In this document: piece by piece, positions 23,927 through 27,136 of the stretch
Numbering within the stretch: the first letter of the stretch is position 1
Layout: each line of letters opens with the position of its first letter
From: Rhodospirillales bacterium
GTDB lineage: Bacteria; Pseudomonadota; Alphaproteobacteria; Rhodospirillales; Defluviicoccaceae
Length of the DNA stretch: 27,136 bases
Reading direction: 5' to 3'
Assembly: GCA_026125865.1 (NCBI GenBank)
Contig: JAHCKI010000002.1
Coordinates: 1 to 27,136, forward strand
Notes under the pieces: model-generated
Database searches by the model: none
What the model was told of the DNA's origin: nothing
What the model saw: the letters and a program-made list of their open reading frames with translations, nothing else
Translations under genes and position numbers: made by a program

Positions 23927-24163
23927 ATGTACCTGTTTTCAGCTTACTTGAACACGGTTTGCGGCCTTTACAGCGCTATCGAGAACGCAATCTTTTACTA
24001 TTTTGGCATCGTGCCGCCGCAAGAACGGGGCAGCGAGAATAGCGAGACGAAACTCCGGTACGGTCTCTCGCCCCATTATCGTGCGGCTCGCGTCAACGAC
24101 GATCAGGACGCCGCCTTGCGGGGGTACGCGGCCGCTGATAAGGTTCGCGACGACATTTGTTGA
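23927..24163 (+). CDS. Putative small membrane-associated protein, 78 residues
   Basis: The ATG follows AGGAATATATAC and the frame ends at TGA 24161-24163. The first ~31 residues are largely hydrophobic and aromatic (MYLFSAYLNTVCGLY, AIFYYFGIVPP), which could span or lie on a membrane. The rest is polar and charged, with a helical look. No family is recognised. It lies between the SOS promoter region and moaC in the same orientation. Small SOS-induced membrane inhibitors of division (SidA-type) exist in alphaproteobacteria, which makes the context interesting, but I see no sequence match. An antisense frame also crosses this stretch. Confidence 0.45.
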   Translation: MYLFSAYLNTVCGLYSAIENAIFYYFGIVPPQERGSENSETKLRYGLSPHYRAARVNDDQDAALRGYAAADKVRDDIC

Positions 24164-24213
24164 CCCCAATTATTCTTGGCCGCGGTATTCGCCACGGTGA
24201 CGGCGTCAAGGAC

Positions 24214-24711
24214 ATGGCACGACCGAACGGAGTGGGCCTCACGCACATAGACACCGATGGCAACGCGGTGATGGTTGACGTCTCCGACAAGGACATCACC
24301 GCGCGCACGGCCACGGCCAAGGCGTCGGTCCTGATGCGGCCCGATACATTGGAAACGATCCGAGTCGGCCGTGCCAGGAAGGGCGACGTGCTCGGCGTCG
24401 CCCAGATCGCCGGCATCATGGCGGCCAAACGAACGCCGGACTTGATCCCATTGTGCCATCCGCTGGCATTGACCAAGGTGACGGTCACCCTGGACTGCGA
24501 CGTTTCGAGATCCGCCGTCGACATCACCGCCACTTGTAAGCTGAAGGGGCGCACCGGGGTGGAAATGGAGGCGTTGACGGCCGCGTCGGTGGCGGCCCTC
24601 ACCGTCTATGACATGTGCAAGGCCATGGATAGGGGAATGCGTATCACCGACCTGCGGCTTGTTCACAAAGCCGGCGGCGCCTCCGGAACGTTCACGGCGG
24701 ATGACGTGTGA
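24214..24711 (+). CDS. moaC: Cyclic pyranopterin monophosphate synthase
   Basis: This 165-residue MoaC catalyses the second half of the first step of molybdenum cofactor synthesis, making cyclic pyranopterin monophosphate with MoaA. Conserved blocks are DVSDKDITARTATAKA (22-37), LIPLCHPLALTK (77-88), GVEMEALTAASVAALTVYDMCKA (115-137) with catalytic Asp133 and Lys136, and HKAGGASG. I place the start at ATG 24214, although AAGGA lies very close to it; the frame is open upstream to a TTG at 24157. The stop overlaps the moeA start by one base. The moaC-moeA-lexA order is common in alphaproteobacteria. Confidence 0.93.
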   Translation: MARPNGVGLTHIDTDGNAVMVDVSDKDITARTATAKASVLMRPDTLETIRVGRARKGDVLGVAQIAGIMAAKRTPDLIPLCHPLALTKVTVTLDCDVSRSAVDITATCKLKGRTGVEMEALTAASVAALTVYDMCKAMDRGMRITDLRLVHKAGGASGTFTADDV

Positions 24712-25916
24712 TGATTTCCGTCGCCGACGCCGTCACTAAGGTATTGAGCGCTTTCCGGACGTTACCGGCGGAACAGGTGAGCCTGGAGCGGGCGCTGGGT
24801 CGGGTGCTGGCCGAGGATATCGCCGCAAGGATCACGCAGCCGCCGCTCGATGTTTCGGCCATGGACGGATACGCCGTGCGCGTATCCGATGCGACCACCG
24901 CCCCGGCGGTGCTCCGAATAGTCGGCGAATCGGCGGCCGGATCGGCGTTTACCGGCCGGGTCGGCGCGGGCGAAACCGTTCGTATTTCGACGGGCGCACC
25001 GGTCCCGGAAGGCGCGGACGCCATCATCATTCAGGAAGTCACCAAGCGCCAGGGCGACACCCTGACCATCCACGAACCCGCGACTCCCGGCCGTTGGATT
25101 CGTACCGCCGGCATGGACTTTCAAACCGGTGAGGTGTTGTTGCACGCCGGCCGCCCGCTCACGGCCCGCGACCTCGGCCTCGCCGCCGCCATGAACGTGC
25201 CCTGGTTGATGGTGCGGCGGAAACCGCGCATCGCCTTCATCGCCACCGGCGACGAAGTGGTAATGCCGGGCGATCCGCTGGGCCCCAGCCAAATCATCAG
25301 CTCCAACAGCATCACACTCAACGCCGGCATCACCGCACTCGGCGCCGAACCGCTCAACCTCGGCATCGCCCGCGATGACGAAGCACAGTTGCGAGCCGTG
25401 ATCGAGGCCAGCCGCGGCGCCGACCTGCTCGTCACCACCGGCGGCGTATCGGTGGGCGACCATGATCTGGTGGGCAGGGTATTGGGCGATCAAGACCTGG
25501 ATGTGGGCTTCTACAAAGTCGCCATGCGCCCCGGCAAACCGTTGCTGTTTGGGCGACTCGGGCAGGTGCCCTTCCTCGGCATGCCGGGCAATCCCGTATC
25601 GGTGGGCGTTTCCTCGATCGTCTTTCTGAAACCGGCGATCGAGACCATGCTCGGCCTTTCGGTTCCGGCCTCCGCGCCGACTGCGATTCTCGGTCGTGAT
25701 CTGAAGCCCAACGACGAGCGCCAAGATTACCTGCGTGCCGGCCTCACGCGCGGAGCCATGGGTCAGCTGACAGCAACGCCGTTCGAGCGCCAGGACAGCG
25801 CCATGCTGGCGCTTTTCACCAATGCCGATTGTCTCGTCATCCGCCCGCCCTACGCGCCACGCGCCACCCGAGGCGAACCCGTCGACATCATTCCGCTTCG
25901 CCAAGGGCTGCTGTGA
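24711..25916 (+). CDS. moeA: Molybdopterin molybdenumtransferase
   Basis: This 401-residue MoeA inserts molybdenum into adenylylated molybdopterin, the last step of cofactor synthesis. It has the N-terminal domain with SAMDGYAV, IATGDEVVMPGD and SNS in the molybdopterin-binding domain, the TTGGVSVGDHDLV loop (Asp250), MPGNPVS and a short C-terminal domain. The ATG at 24711 overlaps the moaC stop (TGATG), so the two are translated together. Length is normal for a single-domain MoeA not fused to MogA. Confidence 0.95.
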   Translation: MISVADAVTKVLSAFRTLPAEQVSLERALGRVLAEDIAARITQPPLDVSAMDGYAVRVSDATTAPAVLRIVGESAAGSAFTGRVGAGETVRISTGAPVPEGADAIIIQEVTKRQGDTLTIHEPATPGRWIRTAGMDFQTGEVLLHAGRPLTARDLGLAAAMNVPWLMVRRKPRIAFIATGDEVVMPGDPLGPSQIISSNSITLNAGITALGAEPLNLGIARDDEAQLRAVIEASRGADLLVTTGGVSVGDHDLVGRVLGDQDLDVGFYKVAMRPGKPLLFGRLGQVPFLGMPGNPVSVGVSSIVFLKPAIETMLGLSVPASAPTAILGRDLKPNDERQDYLRAGLTRGAMGQLTATPFERQDSAMLALFTNADCLVIRPPYAPRATRGEPVDIIPLRQGLL

Positions 25917-26003
25917 TTTTGCCGGCGGCCACTCCATATACGGTGTCTTAGAACTTATTCACACTTTCCACGCTATTCGCCACAAAAACGCCCCATTTGG
26001 GAC

Positions 26004-26032
26004 TTGACTGACGGAAAGAACCAAAATAGAAC
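26004..26032 (+). promoter_or_regulatory. lexA promoter with SOS box (GAAC-N7-GAAC)
   Basis: TTGACT (-35, 26004-26009) and TAGAAC (-10, 26027-26032) are 17 bp apart. The SOS box GAAC (26018-26021), 7 bp, GAAC (26029-26032) is the reverse complement of GTTC-N7-GTTC and covers the -10. This is the expected autoregulatory site of lexA, about 150 bp before its ATG. The long leader to 26179 shows no gene. Confidence 0.75.
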
Positions 26033-26179
26033 TTGGCCTAGTTTTTGTTTTGTTCCTAACGCTGAGTCTGTCGTTTGTTGCCTTTCACAGGTCCGTGGCG
26101 CGTTTCGTGTTGTTGGCTTCGGTGCCTGCCGGTTTGAGTGGAGGAACGGACGCTGGATCGCCTTCGGGGATTCCCGCCC

Positions 26180-26905
26180 ATGCTGACGAAAAAGCAATAC
26201 GAATTGCTGGTGTACATCGATAACCACCTGAAGTCCGACGGCATTTCGCCATCATTCGAGGAGATGAAGGAGGCCCTGGGCCTACGATCGAAATCCGGCA
26301 TCCATCGCCTTATTACGGCGTTGGAGGAGCGCGGTTTCGTTCGCCGCCTGCCCCATCGGGCGCGCGCCCTCGAAATCATTCGACTGCCGGAAAATTCGCC
26401 GCCACAATCACGACGCAGCCGACGCTCCTCGGCGGAACCATTCGCCCCCAACGTGATAAGGGCCGATTTCCGGTTACCGGGTTCCCATGCCGCGGCAGCG
26501 GCGAATGCGGTGCAATTGCCTTTGTACGGACGCATTGCTGCGGGCACCCCCATCGAGGCGCTCAGAGACCATTCCACCAGCATCGATATCCCAGCCAGTA
26601 CACTCGGCCAGGGCGACCATTACGCCCTTGAGGTCGATGGGGATTCGATGATCGAGGCCGGGATTCTCGACGGCGACATCGCCATCATTCAACAAGCGGA
26701 TACCGCCAACAACGGTGAGATCGTCGTCGCCCAGGTCCATAACGAAAAGCTGGAGGAGTGGGAGGTCACGCTCAAGCGCTTCCGCAAGCGGGGTCACTCC
26801 GTCGCCCTCGAACCCGCCAATCCGGCCTTCGAGACCCGTATCTGCGGTCCCGATCAGGTCAAGGTTCAGGGCCGCTTGGTCGGCCTCTATCGCCGGTACC
26901 TGTAA
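26180..26905 (+). CDS. lexA: SOS repressor LexA
   Basis: This 241-residue LexA has a winged helix-turn-helix domain (1-67, with MLTKKQYELLVYI and SPSFEEMKEALGLRSKSGI). A long linker of about 40 residues, typical of alphaproteobacterial LexA, follows, then the autocleavage site Ala121-Gly122 in GRIAAGTPIEA. The S24 peptidase dyad is Ser156 (GDSMIEAG) and Lys199 (VTLKRFRKRG). It represses SOS genes until RecA filaments trigger self-cleavage. The start is ATG 26180; a GTG at 26138 in frame would add 14 unneeded residues. It has its own SOS promoter and so can be expressed apart from moaC-moeA. A strong terminator follows. Confidence 0.96.
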   Translation: MLTKKQYELLVYIDNHLKSDGISPSFEEMKEALGLRSKSGIHRLITALEERGFVRRLPHRARALEIIRLPENSPPQSRRSRRSSAEPFAPNVIRADFRLPGSHAAAAANAVQLPLYGRIAAGTPIEALRDHSTSIDIPASTLGQGDHYALEVDGDSMIEAGILDGDIAIIQQADTANNGEIVVAQVHNEKLEEWEVTLKRFRKRGHSVALEPANPAFETRICGPDQVKVQGRLVGLYRRYL

Positions 26906-26909
26906 CAAA

Positions 26910-26948
26910 CCGCTAAAAAGCGGCACGATCAGCCGCTTTTTTTAGCGG
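26910..26948. terminator. Bidirectional terminator between lexA and comEC
   Basis: Arms CCGCTAAAAAGCGGC and GCCGCTTTTTTTAGCGG (two extra Ts on the right) surround loop ACGATCA. The core stem AAAGCGGC/GCCGCTTT is followed by seven Ts on the plus strand and five Ts on the minus strand. The comEC stop codon lies inside the right arm. Confidence 0.85.
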
Positions 26949-27136
26949 GACCGCGTGGAATGCTTCGTCCGGTTTCGCGAGGGACGTTTCTTTCGGTTTC
27001 CCGCGGTTCGCAGGACCCAAGGGCGGTCGCCGCGCTCACCGTTCACGCTTTTGATACGCACACGGCCACCGTGAACCCAAATGGCATGGGTACCGCCTTG
27101 ACGTAAGCGCGGACCATCGATAACGACCGTCGCCGA
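26942..27136 (-). CDS. comEC: ComEC/Rec2 family DNA-uptake protein, C-terminal fragment
   Basis: A minus-strand frame is open from the right edge and ends with TAA at 26942-26944, giving the last 64 residues. It contains GGTHAIW, RVRIKSVNGERGDRPW and a basic tail. The pattern GAHAIW, then RxVxGERGxRPW, is the usual C-terminus of alphaproteobacterial ComEC, and comEC commonly converges on lexA in this group. ComEC forms the inner-membrane channel for DNA uptake. Everything upstream lies outside the window, so intactness cannot be judged. Confidence 0.7.
   Translation of the reverse strand, partial: SATVVIDGPRLRQGGTHAIWVHGGRVRIKSVNGERGDRPWVLRTAGNRKKRPSRNRTKHSTRSR

Noticed and set aside
24762..25937. 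Long minus-strand open frame (391 codons) antisense to moeA
   Set aside because: A shadow caused by high GC; moeA on the plus strand has all family motifs.

Overview
The window is high-GC DNA (about 60% by eye) from an alphaproteobacterium, most likely Rhodospirillales-like. The evidence is the moaC-moeA-lexA block with convergent comEC, two alphaproteobacterial SOS boxes of the form GTTC-N7-GTTC, a full CtrA-type site (TTAA-N7-TTAA), a receiver protein with an FGPDRRRR tail beside an Hpt-like protein, and dispersed alphaproteobacterial-style hairpin repeats. No exact species can be named from sequence alone.

Layout. Positions 1-511 hold the start of an unrecognised minus-strand gene that runs off the left edge. 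Positions 705-4784 are a minus-strand trehalose module: a beta-phosphoglucomutase-like HAD protein, trehalose-6-phosphate phosphatase OtsB, and a GH65 glycoside phosphorylase/hydrolase. Together they reproduce, in the same order, the three domains of the single mycobacterial protein OtsB1 (Rv2006). Positions 5016-6150 encode an Hpt-like protein and a receiver protein, both lacking the canonical phospho-acceptor residue, behind a CtrA-type box. A radical SAM gene diverges from them (6269-7192).

Positions 7193-8383 are an AT-rich island with a Tat-signal protein overlapping a small lipoprotein gene. A PPOX-fold flavoprotein with a probable C-terminal frameshift follows, then an inverted pair of REP-like repeats and an RTX calcium-binding protein. 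Positions 10385-17209 carry mostly housekeeping genes: an MDR oxidoreductase, arsC, recX, a 50-codon ORF overlapping recX, parC, aqpZ, a repeat-filled gap, a small lipoprotein and a short hypothetical gene. An EEP-family phosphodiesterase and a TlpA-like thioredoxin diverge from argH.

Downstream of argH sits a lower-GC pair, a HipA-type kinase core and a HipA-N-like/HIRAN protein. They are joined by 4-bp ATGA overlaps to each other and to a TrmA/RlmD-family RNA methyltransferase. An SOS promoter with an adjoining 24-bp palindrome follows, then two small ORFs, moaC, moeA, lexA with its own SOS box, a bidirectional terminator, and the C-terminus of comEC at the right edge.

The parts most worth attention are the split HipA/HIRAN module, the phosphorylation-defective Hpt/receiver pair under a CtrA box, the SOS-box small ORFs upstream of moaC, and the unfused OtsB1-like operon.
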